Under the pieces are notes generated by a model. The model was not told the DNA's origin. It made no database searches and worked only from the letters and a program-made list of their open reading frames with translations. DNA of 64,000 nt from NCBI GenBank assembly GCA_021832305.1, contig JAKBLB010000004.1, positions 1 through 64,000 of the forward strand, read 5' to 3'. Origin of the DNA: Pseudomonadota bacterium. GTDB taxonomy: Bacteria > Pseudomonadota > Gammaproteobacteria > Burkholderiales > Ferrovaceae. Below, piece by piece: positions 27,022-36,132 of this stretch; positions within the stretch are counted from its first letter, which is position 1, and each line of letters opens with the position of its first letter. The position numbers and the translations under genes were made by a program.

Positions 27022-28002
27022 ATGATCCTTCCGGTGGTGGCCGGAATCCTGTTGAATGGGGGCGGAAACTATCTTTTGGCGCAACGTCCGCCAGGCAAGG
27101 TCATGGCCGGATTCTGGGAATTTCCGGGCGGCAAGGTGGAAGCCGGAGAAACTCTGCGCCAGGCACTGGACCGTGAACTTGAAGAAGAATTAGGCATTCG
27201 GGTAGACCGTGCCACGCCCTGGATGACGCAGCAGTTCGATTATCCCCATGCCCGCGTGGTGGTGAGTTTCTTTCGCGTTCTGGCATGGTCGGGCATTCCT
27301 CGTTCTTGCGAATCTCAAACCCTGGGATGGTTCGATTCCGCAGTTCCCCTGCCTGAAGGGTTGGACCTTCTGCCCGCTAACTTTCCCCTGATTCGTGCGT
27401 TGTCCCTACCGCCTGTGTATGGTTTGACACGTGCCAATGAATTGGGTGAGGAACGCATGCTGACGGTGATTGATGATGCGTGCGCGCGCGGTTTGCGTCT
27501 GCTCCAGGTGCGCGAGAAATCCTGGTCGGTCGGGCAGATCACGGGCTTCGTACGGAAAATCCGGCAGCGCACCCAACTCTGGCCCGTCCGAATCCTGGTC
27601 AATGGCGATCCTGAACTGGCGCAGGAGGCGGGTGCCGACGGCGTTCACTTGCCAGCTCGTCTTTTGGGGCTCTTGAAAGACCGCCCGGCCTTGCCATGGG
27701 TGGGCGCTTCCTGTCATTCTCGAACTGAACTGGAGCGGGCTCAGGAACTGGGCGTGGACTTTGCGGTGTTGGGGCCGGTGTTGCCCACCCAAACCCACCC
27801 GGATGCCCCTTCTTTGGGGTGGACGGAGTTTGCGGTCCTGCGGCATGAATCCGCCCTGCCCGTCTATGCCATAGGGGGGCTTACCGGTCTTGCGTTGAAC
27901 CCGGCCCTACAGCAGGGCGCCCAGGGTATTGCGGTGATGCGTGGACTGGAAGATTGGGCAGAGACGATCCCCCAACATCTCTGTGGTCAGGGAGCAGTCT
28001 AG
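27022..28002 (+). CDS. Nudix hydrolase (MutT-like) fused to a ThiE/TenI-like domain
   Basis: The 326-residue protein joins two domains. Residues 1 to about 130 are a MutT-type Nudix hydrolase with a complete Nudix box, GGKVEAGETLRQALDRELEE with ELG after it, expected to clean 8-oxo-dGTP from the nucleotide pool. Residues from about 135 are a TIM-barrel domain of the thiamine phosphate synthase/TenI kind: LRLLQVREK, LVNGDPELAQEAGADGVHL, GASCHSRTELERA, FAVLGPVLPTQTHP and YAIGGL. In true ThiE the second motif is normally LVNDR and GVHLGQ; here it reads LVNGD and GVHLPA, so thiamine synthase activity is doubtful. The same fusion is known in other Betaproteobacteria. The role of the second domain is unknown. 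Confidence 0.85.
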   Translation: MILPVVAGILLNGGGNYLLAQRPPGKVMAGFWEFPGGKVEAGETLRQALDRELEEELGIRVDRATPWMTQQFDYPHARVVVSFFRVLAWSGIPRSCESQTLGWFDSAVPLPEGLDLLPANFPLIRALSLPPVYGLTRANELGEERMLTVIDDACARGLRLLQVREKSWSVGQITGFVRKIRQRTQLWPVRILVNGDPELAQEAGADGVHLPARLLGLLKDRPALPWVGASCHSRTELERAQELGVDFAVLGPVLPTQTHPDAPSLGWTEFAVLRHESALPVYAIGGLTGLALNPALQQGAQGIAVMRGLEDWAETIPQHLCGQGAV

Positions 28003-28883
28003 TCGAGCGGTTGGGGCCAGCGATAGAAAGGGGGGTCGACGGGAGAGGGGCGTGTGCGGAATCGTTTATGGCTCCAGTAGTATTCCGTCGGGTATTGACG
28101 GGCCATCGCTTCGATGAACTGATTCATGCGTTGAAGATCCTGCGTCAGATCCGCGCTGGGAAAATCTTCCCAGGGGGGAAAAAATTCCACCTCGTAGCCT
28201 TCATGATTGGGCAGGCGGTGACAAGCACAGGGGACGACCCGAGCATTGCACTGGCGCACCAGCCAAGGCAGGGTGGGCACTGTGGCTGCAGGAATGCCAA
28301 AAAACGGAATGAAGTGGGAATCCCGTTCCCCAAAATCCATATCCGGCAGGAAATAAAGCAATCGTCCATCCCGAATGGCACGGACCAAAGGGCGTAATCC
28401 CTTTTTCCGCTCCAGCATGAGCACATCTCCCAAGCGGTCACGAGCTGCACGCAGGTGCTGATCGATGAGGGGGTCCTTATGGGGGGTAAAAAACCCCACC
28501 CCGCGAAAATGCATCCCGATCAGGGCCCCCTGCATTTCAAGGCCTACCATGTGTGGGCTCAGACAGATTACCGGGCGGTCGCTGTTCCGGGCATAGTGGG
28601 CATTTTTGAAGCGCACGAGGCGTTGGATGCGCGCAGGAGGAGACCACCACAGGATGCCCAGTTCCAGGACGCTGCGGATCAGTGCGGTGAGATGGGCGCG
28701 GGTCAGATGTTGACGTTGGGCATGCGACATCTCGGGAAAACAGGCGTGCAGATTGATCGCGGTGGTGCGCCTGGCCCGTCCGTGTGCTGCGATGAAGCCG
28801 AGTGGGATGGCCAGAGCCGCAATGATGCGTAACGGGAAGCCATGAATCAGCCAGAGCAGTCCCAGAAGCAGACGAGTTCCCAT
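27999..28883 (-). CDS. Lysophospholipid/lipid A acyltransferase (LpxL/HtrB family)
   Basis: Members of this inner-membrane family add secondary acyl chains to lipid A. The 294-residue protein has an N-terminal hydrophobic anchor (about residues 4-34), the catalytic HxxxxE motif in SPHMVGLEMQG, GFFTPHKDP, YFLPDMDFGERDSHFIPFFG and, near the C-terminus, YPTEYYWSHKRFRTRP, which is diagnostic of LpxL/LpxM-type enzymes. Which acyl chain and position it serves cannot be decided here. It ends head-on with the Nudix-ThiE gene, the two stop codons sharing the palindrome CTAG, and starts 6 bases after ygfZ ends, suggesting transcription with ygfZ. Confidence 0.88.
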   Translation of the reverse strand: MGTRLLLGLLWLIHGFPLRIIAALAIPLGFIAAHGRARRTTAINLHACFPEMSHAQRQHLTRAHLTALIRSVLELGILWWSPPARIQRLVRFKNAHYARNSDRPVICLSPHMVGLEMQGALIGMHFRGVGFFTPHKDPLIDQHLRAARDRLGDVLMLERKKGLRPLVRAIRDGRLLYFLPDMDFGERDSHFIPFFGIPAATVPTLPWLVRQCNARVVPCACHRLPNHEGYEVEFFPPWEDFPSADLTQDLQRMNQFIEAMARQYPTEYYWSHKRFRTRPSPVDPPFYRWPQPLD

Positions 28884-28889
28884 GTTCCG

Positions 28890-29792
28890 TCAGGCAGAAA
28901 AGGCATAGGGCAGTGGGAGGATGTGCAGGGCCTGGGGGCTGGCTCCCTCGATCACTAGGTCTGAAGGTTCTTCGCCGGCGATGATGGCCAGTCCTTCGTA
29001 TCCTCCCTGCTCATTTTCGACGCAGGAGAAAACCTCTCCCGCCACTTCGCCTCGATGCAGGATCGAGGTGCCCACGGGGACTGCCGAGTCCAGGGCTATG
29101 TGCAGGGCGCGCCGTTTGACCTTGCCGAGGTAGTGAGTGCGTGCCACGATTTCTTGTCCGGTATAACAGCCTTTGCGAAAACTGATTCCGCCAATCCGGT
29201 CCCAATTCAACCATTGTGGGATATATCGATCGGTCGTCAGAGGAGTGACTTCGGCAATGCCTTCGCGCACATTGCCCAATTCCCAGGATTGGGAGGATAG
29301 ATCAGAGGGAGCGGGCAGTTCGGCTAGACGCTCGGGCGAGGCGATGATCATGAGGCGGTCAGGGGAGAGGCGCAGGCGCAGGAGACCCGATCGCTCATCC
29401 TGATGTCCCACTGCCGGCAAAGGACCCAGGCCAGCGGATTTGGCCGTTTCTTCCAGATCCCCGCCCATCAGGCCCACGGCACTGAAATGGGCGTGGGCTT
29501 CCTCGATCCGTACCTTGGAGCGAAGAATGAAAGGACGAAGCCGGGACAGTATGGGTTCACTCATTCCAATGGCCGCATCCAGCAGGAAAGTTTCTCCTGT
29601 TTTGACGATGAGGGTGGTAAATAAAACTTTTCCTTTGGGCGTGCAATGCGCCGCCCAGCCGAAGTTGTCCGGGCCCAGAGTCAATAGGTCAAAGGTCAAC
29701 TGTCCCTGAAGAAAGTGCAGGGCATCCAAACCTGTCACCTGAATCAGGGTTCGGTCCTTCAGGGAGATCCAACCGGCAGAAAATTCAAACAT
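28890..29792 (-). CDS. ygfZ: Folate-binding YgfZ/GcvT-like Fe-S cluster maintenance protein
   Basis: YgfZ is a tetrahydrofolate-binding relative of GcvT that supports assembly or repair of certain Fe-S proteins. The 300-residue protein has VTGLDALHFLQGQLT near the N-terminus and the defining signature KGCYTGQEIVAR with Cys209. The start is ATG 29792, where homologues begin; the open frame runs a further 174 codons upstream across the divergent ygfX-like gene, and that part is the antisense of a real gene. It is divergent from the ygfX-like gene, an arrangement also seen in enterics. Confidence 0.93.
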   Translation of the reverse strand: MFEFSAGWISLKDRTLIQVTGLDALHFLQGQLTFDLLTLGPDNFGWAAHCTPKGKVLFTTLIVKTGETFLLDAAIGMSEPILSRLRPFILRSKVRIEEAHAHFSAVGLMGGDLEETAKSAGLGPLPAVGHQDERSGLLRLRLSPDRLMIIASPERLAELPAPSDLSSQSWELGNVREGIAEVTPLTTDRYIPQWLNWDRIGGISFRKGCYTGQEIVARTHYLGKVKRRALHIALDSAVPVGTSILHRGEVAGEVFSCVENEQGGYEGLAIIAGEEPSDLVIEGASPQALHILPLPYAFSA

Positions 29793-29867
29793 GGCAAAAT
29801 ATCCTGAGTGTTCGTGATCATGGTCTATCCCAGTGTCGTTATGCTTTGGACCACAGAAAAAAGGAGC

Positions 29868-30323
29868 ATGACTTCTTTGGGTACAAACGGTCTGGAAAGC
29901 GCCGGCACGGTCCGGGTCATCCTCGGGCCAGCAGGTTTCTTGTGGGTTCTCTGGAGCCTGGGGAACCTGGTGGGACTCTGGACCCTCTGCCATTGTAACG
30001 CCCGTTTGGGGGTTCTGGCTTGCCTTGGGGGCTGTGTTCAGGGATTGATTGCTGGCTGGGAAGCGCGTTTGCTGACAAAGCGGAGCCAAAACGCGGTGGA
30101 TCGCGTGGATTTGTCCAGTCGAGGTGATGTGCTGGTACATCGCTGTTCGGGGGAGCGCCAGCGCGGACGAGTGGTAGCAGGTTGCCGGGTGAGCCCTTTT
30201 CTGGTCATCCTGTACTGGCGCACGGAGGCAGGGCGGTACGCAGACCCCGTGATTCTGGATGGAAGGAGCGTTGCCCCGGAAAAATTGCGTAAACTGCAGG
30301 TCTTGTTGCGGCATCCGTTATAA
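29868..30323 (+). CDS. YgfX-like (CptA-family) small membrane protein
   Basis: The 151-residue protein has two predicted membrane helices (about residues 22-40 and 46-62) followed by a soluble beta-rich tail. The layout, the tail pattern ending [12 protein letters not shown] and [14 protein letters not shown], and the position opposite ygfZ all resemble YgfX of E. coli, reported there as the CptA toxin that acts on cytoskeletal proteins. In E. coli ygfX follows sdhE (ygfY); no sdhE is present here. Similarity is weak, so this is a family-level suggestion. The start is uncertain: AAGGAG sits only 1 base before ATG 29868, and TTG 29877 would have better spacing. Confidence 0.55.
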   Translation: MTSLGTNGLESAGTVRVILGPAGFLWVLWSLGNLVGLWTLCHCNARLGVLACLGGCVQGLIAGWEARLLTKRSQNAVDRVDLSSRGDVLVHRCSGERQRGRVVAGCRVSPFLVILYWRTEAGRYADPVILDGRSVAPEKLRKLQVLLRHPL

Positions 30324-30324
30324 T
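30319..30324 (+). promoter_or_regulatory. Possible -10 element for purL
   Basis: A perfect TATAAT lies 34 bases upstream of the purL ATG, across the stop codon of the ygfX-like gene. No acceptable -35 hexamer is found at 16-18 bases, so promoter activity is tentative. Confidence 0.35.
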
Positions 30325-30357
30325 TGGCGGTTTATCCCTTCTGTGATGGTCCCGCTC

Positions 30358-33300
30358 ATGACCTCTTCCCTGGTTACCCTGTCTGGTCCTCGTGCCCTTT
30401 CCGAATTTCGTGTGACGCGCGAATTGGAAAGATTTCAGGCACAACAGATCCCTGTGATCCATCTGGAGGCAAACTTTTTTCACTGTGCGGAAGTGGCGGG
30501 GACCTGGAATGAAGAAAAGCACCAGCGCCTGAAAGAACTCCTGACCTATGGTTCGAAGGAAAGCGACAGTCGTCCCGGTCCGCACCATGAGCCTGAACTG
30601 AAACTGTGGGTGGTTCCTCGCTTGGGTACGATTTCCCCCTGGTCGAGCAAGGCCACGGAAATCGCCCAGCGCTGTGGATTGAGCGAGGTCCACCGGATCG
30701 AGCGTGGTGTTTTGATTCAGGTATGGGCAGGACGTGCATTGACGACTGGGGAACAAGACCGGGTACGGATTCAGTTGCACGATCCCATGATCGAATCGAT
30801 CCTGGTCGACGTGACCGAAATCAAACGCTCCTTCGAACTCCATGTGCCTCAGCCTCTGGTCTCCATCCCTCTCCAGGGGCAAGGGAGAGAGGCCCTGGAA
30901 GCCGCCAACCGGGACTATGGATTGGCCTTGGCCGAAGATGAAATCGATTATCTGTTGAAACTTTACCAGACCGCAGGACGCGATCCGACGGATGCCGAAT
31001 TACTGATGTTTGCCCAAGCCAATTCTGAACATTGCCGACACAAGATCTTCAATGCTTCCTGGGTGATCGATGGAGAACCCCAGACAGAGTCGCTGTTTTC
31101 CATGATTCGGGCGACTCATGCGGCTCACCCCGCAGGGACCGTGGTGGCGTACGCCGATAATGCCGCCATCCTGCAGGGGGGAGAGTGTGAACGTTTTTAT
31201 CCGGAACCGGATTCCGGGATTTATCACTTTCATACCCAATTGACCCACCCCCTCATCAAGGTGGAAACTCATAACCACCCCACCGCCATCGCCCCCTTTC
31301 CAGGTGCTGCAACGGGCAGTGGCGGAGAGATTCGAGATGAAGCCGCCACGGGTCGAGGGGCCAGGCCCAAGGCCGGATTGAGTGGATTTGCCGTTTCGAA
31401 TCTCCATTTGCCCAATTTTTCTCAACCCTGGGAGTCGGGAACGGCCAGCAAACCTGCACGCATGGCCTCTGCACTTTCCATCATGATCGATGGCCCCCTG
31501 GGCAGTGCTGCTTTCAATAACGAATTTGGTCGTCCTCAACTGGCCGGCTTCTTTCGTACCTTCGATGTCTGGGCGCAGGGGCAGCGCTGGGGGTACCATA
31601 AACCCATCATGCTGGCTGGTGGGCTGGGCGCCATTGATGATCGACAGGCTTTCAAACGCCCCCTTGAACCGGGCTGTCTGTTCATCCAACTGGGGGGGCC
31701 CGGCCTGCGTATCGGCCTGGGCGGCGGAGCAGCCTCTTCGATGCACAGTGGTGCCAATACGGAGACTCTGGATTTTGATTCCGTGCAGCGGGCCAATCCG
31801 GAGATGCAGCGTCGGGCCCAGGAGGTGATCGATCGTTGTTGGCAGATGGGGGAGAACAACCCCATCCTGGCCATTCACGATGTGGGGGCAGGCGGCCTGT
31901 CCAACGCTTTCCCTGAATTGGCTCACGATGGAGGAGTAGGGGCTCACTTCGATCTGCGCCGAATTCCTTCTCTGGAGCCGGGCATGTCGCCTCGTGAAAT
32001 CTGGAGTAACGAGGCCCAGGAACGGTTCGTTCTGGCCATCGACCCCCTCCGCCTGGAGGAGTTTTCTGCGCTTTGTGTGCGGGAATCCTGTCTCTTTGCG
32101 ATCGTGGGCAAGGGAACCCGGGAAAAACTTTTGCGGGTAGAGGATCCTCTGCTGGGCCAGGTACCGGTACACATGGAACTGGAAGCCCTGCTGGGAAAAC
32201 CTCCCCGTATGGTACGTTCTGTCGACCACGAAAGTCGGCCCTTGACTGAACTCGAATTGCCGCCCGTGGCTGAGAATTTCCAGGAAGCACTGGTCCGAGT
32301 CCTGCACTTGCCCGCCGTGGCGGACAAGACTTTTCTCATCACCATCGGAGATCGAACGGTGGGAGGGCTTTGTGCCCGTGACCCCTGTGTCGGGCCGTGG
32401 CAGGTACCGGTGGCCGATGTGGCGGTGACGGCGGCAGATTTTGTGACTATGCGCGGGGAGGCCTTTGCTCTGGGTGAACGCTCACCCCTGGCGCTCCTGT
32501 CTGGTCCCGCTTCCGGACGCATGGCCGTGGGGGAGGCTTTGACCAATCTGGCTGCCGCACAGGTCTCTTTGGAACAGGTGCGGCTTTCCGCCAACTGGAT
32601 GGCGGCAGCCGGAGCGCCCGGAGAAGATGCCCGGCTCTTTGACACGGTACGGGCCACCCGCGACTTGTGTATCGCCCTTGGGGTCAGCATTCCGGTGGGG
32701 AAGGATTCTCTGTCCATGCGCACGCGCTGGCAAGACGATCAGGGGACGCAGCAGGTGACCTCCCCACTGTCCCTGGTCGTGACTGCCTTTGCCCGCTGTG
32801 CGGATATTCGGTCTACCTGGACTCCGGAACTGAGTTCGGGGGCGGAGCCTACGGAATTGTGGTTGATCGATCTGGGCCGTCATCGTCTGGGAGGAAGCGC
32901 GCTGGCTCAGGTGTATGGGCAGGTAGGCCACCAGGCACCGGACCTGGAGGATCCCGCGTTACTGAAAGGTTTTTTTGAGTCTTTGCAGACGCTTCGTCAG
33001 GACGGAATCGTTTTGTCCTACCATGACCGATCCGATGGGGGGCTGGTCGTCACACTTCTCGAAATGTTGTTTGCGTCGAGGCGAGGGATGACCCTCGACC
33101 TTGGCACATTGATTCCTTCCGAACAAGGGTGGGCGTTCTGCTTCAATGAGGAATTGGGGGCTGTGGTTCAAGTGCGTCAGGCGCACCGGGGGCTGTTCAA
33201 GGAAACGCTGGAACGCCATGGGTTGGGCGAGGCCGTGCATCTTTTGGGCGTTCCCGATGAGGCCGGGCGCTTCCGAGTCGAGTGGAAACAGCAGGTTTGG

Positions 33301-34257
33301 CTGGATGAAGCGGTGTCGGACCTGCATCGTCGGTGGGCGGAAACCTCTTTTCGCATCCAGCAATTGCGGGATCATCCGGACTGTGCGGCAGAGGCGCATG
33401 CACGGATCGGTCAGGAGACGGGGTTATCCTGCGCACTCACCTATGGGACGGATCAGGATGTCGCATTTCCTTACCTCCTCAAGGGAGCCCGGCCGCGCAT
33501 TGCGATTCTGCGTGAGCAAGGGGTCAATGGGCAAGTGGAAATGGCCATGGCCTTCGATCGCGCGGGGTTCGAGGCAGTGGACGTGCCGATGAATGACCTG
33601 CGTTCCGGTCGTCAGGATCTTCAGTCTTTCGCGGGTTTTGCCGCCTGTGGCGGGTTTTCTTTTGGCGATGTGTTGGGAGCCGGGGGGGGCTGGGCAAAGT
33701 CCATCCTGTTTGATGAAGCTATGCGGGCACGTTTCGAGACCTTTTTCCAGCGCAGGGACACGTTCGCGCTGGGCGTATGCAATGGGTGTCAGATGATGAG
33801 TGTCCTCTCTCCCCTGATTCCCGGAGCTTCCCATTGGCCTCGATTCGAGCGTAATCGCTCGGAGCAGTTTGAGGCGCGACTCATCATGGTGGAAGTGCTG
33901 GATACACCCTCCCTCTTTTTGAAGGGCATGACTGGGAGCCGAATTCCCGTGCCGGTGGCCCATGGCGAGGGAAGGGCAGAATTTCATGGTGAAGCGCAAC
34001 GGGTTGCTGCGCGGCCATGGGTGACACTGCGTTACGTTGAGGGGGATGGACAACTTGCCGAAACCTATCCTGCCAATCCCAACGGCTCGCCAGAAGGAGT
34101 TGCCGGACTGACGACGCCCGATGGCCGATTTACCATTTGCATGCCGCATCCGGAACGATTGGTTCGTTCCGTGCAGGGATCCTGGCAATCCCCGGAATGG
34201 GGTCAGGATGGTCCATGGATGCGTATGTTTCGAAATGCACGGGCTTTTCTGGGGTAG
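30358..34257 (+). CDS. purL: Phosphoribosylformylglycinamidine synthase (large single-chain form)
   Basis: PurL makes formylglycinamidine ribonucleotide from FGAR, ATP and glutamine, the fourth step of purine synthesis. The 1299-residue protein is the single-chain proteobacterial type. In order come the N-terminal PurS-like domain ([13 protein letters not shown]), the linker, the FGAM synthetase domain with [17 protein letters not shown] and [20 protein letters not shown], a second half with [12 protein letters not shown], and a C-terminal class I glutaminase with the catalytic Cys in GVCNGCQMM and the His/Glu in [10 protein letters not shown]. The start is taken at ATG 30358, giving a length near E. 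coli's 1295; an ATG at 30346 is also possible. Neither has a clear ribosome-binding site. Confidence 0.97.
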   Translation: MTSSLVTLSGPRALSEFRVTRELERFQAQQIPVIHLEANFFHCAEVAGTWNEEKHQRLKELLTYGSKESDSRPGPHHEPELKLWVVPRLGTISPWSSKATEIAQRCGLSEVHRIERGVLIQVWAGRALTTGEQDRVRIQLHDPMIESILVDVTEIKRSFELHVPQPLVSIPLQGQGREALEAANRDYGLALAEDEIDYLLKLYQTAGRDPTDAELLMFAQANSEHCRHKIFNASWVIDGEPQTESLFSMIRATHAAHPAGTVVAYADNAAILQGGECERFYPEPDSGIYHFHTQLTHPLIKVETHNHPTAIAPFPGAATGSGGEIRDEAATGRGARPKAGLSGFAVSNLHLPNFSQPWESGTASKPARMASALSIMIDGPLGSAAFNNEFGRPQLAGFFRTFDVWAQGQRWGYHKPIMLAGGLGAIDDRQAFKRPLEPGCLFIQLGGPGLRIGLGGGAASSMHSGANTETLDFDSVQRANPEMQRRAQEVIDRCWQMGENNPILAIHDVGAGGLSNAFPELAHDGGVGAHFDLRRIPSLEPGMSPREIWSNEAQERFVLAIDPLRLEEFSALCVRESCLFAIVGKGTREKLLRVEDPLLGQVPVHMELEALLGKPPRMVRSVDHESRPLTELELPPVAENFQEALVRVLHLPAVADKTFLITIGDRTVGGLCARDPCVGPWQVPVADVAVTAADFVTMRGEAFALGERSPLALLSGPASGRMAVGEALTNLAAAQVSLEQVRLSANWMAAAGAPGEDARLFDTVRATRDLCIALGVSIPVGKDSLSMRTRWQDDQGTQQVTSPLSLVVTAFARCADIRSTWTPELSSGAEPTELWLIDLGRHRLGGSALAQVYGQVGHQAPDLEDPALLKGFFESLQTLRQDGIVLSYHDRSDGGLVVTLLEMLFASRRGMTLDLGTLIPSEQGWAFCFNEELGAVVQVRQAHRGLFKETLERHGLGEAVHLLGVPDEAGRFRVEWKQQVWLDEAVSDLHRRWAETSFRIQQLRDHPDCAAEAHARIGQETGLSCALTYGTDQDVAFPYLLKGARPRIAILREQGVNGQVEMAMAFDRAGFEAVDVPMNDLRSGRQDLQSFAGFAACGGFSFGDVLGAGGGWAKSILFDEAMRARFETFFQRRDTFALGVCNGCQMMSVLSPLIPGASHWPRFERNRSEQFEARLIMVEVLDTPSLFLKGMTGSRIPVPVAHGEGRAEFHGEAQRVAARPWVTLRYVEGDGQLAETYPANPNGSPEGVAGLTTPDGRFTICMPHPERLVRSVQGSWQSPEWGQDGPWMRMFRNARAFLG

Positions 34258-34275
34258 AGTAGCACCGCCGGAAAA

Positions 34276-34292
34276 GCCCGCTTCAGGCGCGG
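34276..34292 (-). terminator. Weak hairpin after the PPIase gene
   Basis: On the minus strand, 4 bases after the stop of the PPIase gene, CCGC and GCGG flank a 9-base segment and are followed by GCTTTT. The stem is short and the T-run only four bases, so it is at best a weak intrinsic terminator. It lies between the convergent purL and PPIase genes. Confidence 0.25.
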
Positions 34293-34296
34293 ATTA

Positions 34297-35130
34297 TTAC
34301 TCGCCTTCCACCTTGGCTTTGCTGCGCAATTGCTGGATATATTCGCCAAAGGCCTGTTGTTCCCGTGCCTGAATCAGGCGTCCCTTCATTTCGTCGAAGG
34401 GCGGGGCTTTCAGGGGGCGAATGTCGAGTACGCGGATGACATGGTAACCAAAGGGCGACTTCACCGGGGTGGAGGACGTCTCGCCTTTCTTCAGTTTGAC
34501 CATGGCATCGCCAAAGTTCTTGTCGTAAGTGGCGGGGGCTGCCCAATCCAACTTCCCCCCATTGGCTTTGGAGCCGGGGTCGATGCTTTTTTCCTTGGCC
34601 AATTTTTCAAAACTGGCACCTTTTTTGAGTTGGTCGATGATATTTTGGGCATCGCCTTCCTTGGCAACCAGAATATGCTCGGTCAAATATTCATGATCTC
34701 CCAGTTCGGCTTTCATGCGGTCATAGTCGGCATGAATGGTTTGATCACTCACGGGATGGTCCTTGATCCAGTGAGACTGGAAGGCGCGGACCGTGAGTTG
34801 TTGACGCATCAGGTCGATCTGGGCTTGCAGATTGGGGTCCTTGCTGATGCCGTCTTTGCGGGCCTGATCGTTGATCAATTCCAAAGCCACCAGATTGTCA
34901 CGTACCGCATGATCGAGTTCGGGGCTTGCGGCATGTCCCTGAGCGATCTGCATATCCGTGACGAGTTTGATGCGTGCGCTGGGAATGACGCTGCCGTTGA
35001 CTACGAGCGGAGCGCTGGAAACTGTGGGTGAACTGGAAGAGGCTGGCTGATTTTGCTCGGCATAGGCGAGGGTCAAGGCCAAAGATCCGCCAACCAGTGT
35101 CAGGGACAGGAGGGTTTGCTTCAGTTTCAT
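34297..35130 (-). CDS. Periplasmic peptidyl-prolyl cis-trans isomerase, parvulin (PpiC) type
   Basis: The 277-residue protein has a Sec signal peptide (KLKQTLLSLTLVGGSLALTLAYA, cleavage after AYA) and a Ser/Pro-rich linker, then a SurA/PrsA-like N-terminal helical region (residues about 40-130) and a parvulin domain (about 130-235) with LTEHILVAKEGDAQ, FEKLAKEKSIDPGSKANGGKLDW and SPFGYHVIRV. It should act as a chaperone or prolyl isomerase for exported proteins. The start is the second ATG (35130): AAGGA is 8 bases away, whereas it touches the ATG at 35139. It is the last gene of a minus-strand group with yciB and bolA. Confidence 0.92.
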   Translation of the reverse strand: MKLKQTLLSLTLVGGSLALTLAYAEQNQPASSSSPTVSSAPLVVNGSVIPSARIKLVTDMQIAQGHAASPELDHAVRDNLVALELINDQARKDGISKDPNLQAQIDLMRQQLTVRAFQSHWIKDHPVSDQTIHADYDRMKAELGDHEYLTEHILVAKEGDAQNIIDQLKKGASFEKLAKEKSIDPGSKANGGKLDWAAPATYDKNFGDAMVKLKKGETSSTPVKSPFGYHVIRVLDIRPLKAPPFDEMKGRLIQAREQQAFGEYIQQLRSKAKVEGE

Positions 35131-35168
35131 CAATGACATTCCTTTTGAAAGAGGGGCAAGAGGGATGA

Positions 35169-35432
35169 TTACACTCGGGGGATCTGCACGTCAAGTTGCA
35201 GGGCATGAATTTCTTTGCTCATCAGGGAACCCAGTGCGGTGTGGACCATGCGGTGAGCCTCCAGGCGGGAACGGTGACGAAAGGCTTCTGCCACGATCCG
35301 TACCCGATAATGTCCACCACCCTCCCGTGCGCCGGGATGGTTGCGATGCTGGGCGCTGTCATCCTGAATTTCCAGGATCAGCGGGGAAAGGTGGGCCAGA
35401 CAGGCACGGATCTGTTCTGTCGTGGAAGTCAT
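35169..35432 (-). CDS. bolA: BolA family protein
   Basis: BolA proteins partner with monothiol glutaredoxins in Fe-S trafficking and affect cell shape. The 87-residue protein has the class II KH-like fold of the family with DDSAQHRNHPGAREGGGHYRVRIV and the typical FRHRSRLEAHRMVHTALGSLM helix, where the His residues include the putative cluster ligand, ending EIHALQLDVQIP. It overlaps the yciB stop by ATGA and lies 38 bases before the PPIase gene, so the three are likely one transcript. Confidence 0.93.
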   Translation of the reverse strand: MTSTTEQIRACLAHLSPLILEIQDDSAQHRNHPGAREGGGHYRVRIVAEAFRHRSRLEAHRMVHTALGSLMSKEIHALQLDVQIPRV

Positions 35433-35986
35433 GAACGGTCCTCGATGAAACGAGAGAGATAAATCCCCTGGGCGATCACGAAGACCACCATCAAGGCCAT
35501 CAATCCAAAGACCTTGAACTTGACCCAGATGGCTTCAGGGTAGGAAAAGGCCACATAAAGGTTGAGTAACCCCAGCGCCATGAAAAAGAAACTCCAGGCC
35601 AGATTCAGACGGGTCCAGACCGGTTCCGGCAGGTGCATCTGGTGGGACAGGACGGCTTTGAGCGGATTACGTTTGAGTAACAGGGGACCCAAGGCCAGAA
35701 TGGCGGCAAAGATCCAGTAGAGGACCGTAGGTTTCCAACGAATGAATATGGTGGCCTCGAGTCCGGGAATCGGGTGCAGGTGTGTCCAAAGGGTCAGTCC
35801 GCCAAAGATCGTGATGACCGAAAAACCGATCCAGGCGGTGAGATCGACGGGTTTGCGACGCAGGAGCAGGCTTCCGATCTGGAGAATACTGGCTGCAATG
35901 GCCATACCGGTCGCCCAATAAATCCCCCCCCACTGATAGGCGATGAAAAACAGAACCACCGGAAAAATGTCAAACAAGAATTTCAT
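35429..35986 (-). CDS. yciB: Inner-membrane septation protein YciB (IspZ)
   Basis: YciB is a small polytopic inner-membrane protein of the IspA/YciB family, linked to septation and envelope integrity. The 185-residue sequence has five hydrophobic segments and the family motifs MKFLFDIFPVVLFFIAY at the start, FIRWKPTVLYWIFA in the middle, and WTRLNLAWSFFF with LNLYVAF toward the end. The start is the ATG before KFLFDIFP; a longer frame from 36028 adds residues absent in homologues. It is followed by bolA, overlapping by four bases, as in many proteobacteria. Confidence 0.94.
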   Translation of the reverse strand: MKFLFDIFPVVLFFIAYQWGGIYWATGMAIAASILQIGSLLLRRKPVDLTAWIGFSVITIFGGLTLWTHLHPIPGLEATIFIRWKPTVLYWIFAAILALGPLLLKRNPLKAVLSHQMHLPEPVWTRLNLAWSFFFMALGLLNLYVAFSYPEAIWVKFKVFGLMALMVVFVIAQGIYLSRFIEDRS

Positions 35987-36075
35987 GCGTACGCAATTAT
36001 GAAGTCGAGAGTGGGAGTAATGTACCATATAAACAGTTTGTTATCTAAGCCGGGCAAATCATGGAACGAAGCTGA

Positions 36076-36105
36076 TTCGCACATCATCGAGGAGTTTGAT
36101 ATGAT
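36076..36105 (+). promoter_or_regulatory. Candidate promoter for the PHP-trpS-scpAB-rluB genes
   Basis: TTCGCA (36076-36081) and TATGAT (36100-36105) are separated by 18 bases, matching sigma-70 at 4 and 5 positions of 6. They lie 27 bases before the PHP gene in an AT-richer, 146-base divergent gap between yciB and this gene. The other strand of the gap holds a weaker yciB candidate (TTGCCC, 18 bases, TTTATA) near 36017-36046. Confidence 0.4.
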
Positions 36106-36132
36106 GGTCCGCTCAAAGGTTCACATATTTTA

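Noticed and set aside
27954..28397. 147-codon plus-strand frame opposite the acyltransferase gene
   Set aside because: It overlaps the conserved C-terminal YYWSHKRFRTR region of the real gene in antisense and lacks a start signal.
29793..30314. 174-codon N-terminal extension of ygfZ
   Set aside because: Homologues begin at MFEFS; the extension is antisense to the ygfX-like gene and has His/Pro/Gln-rich noise composition.
31000..32307. 435-codon open frame on the minus strand within purL
   Set aside because: Antisense of conserved PurL motifs with composition typical of shadow frames.
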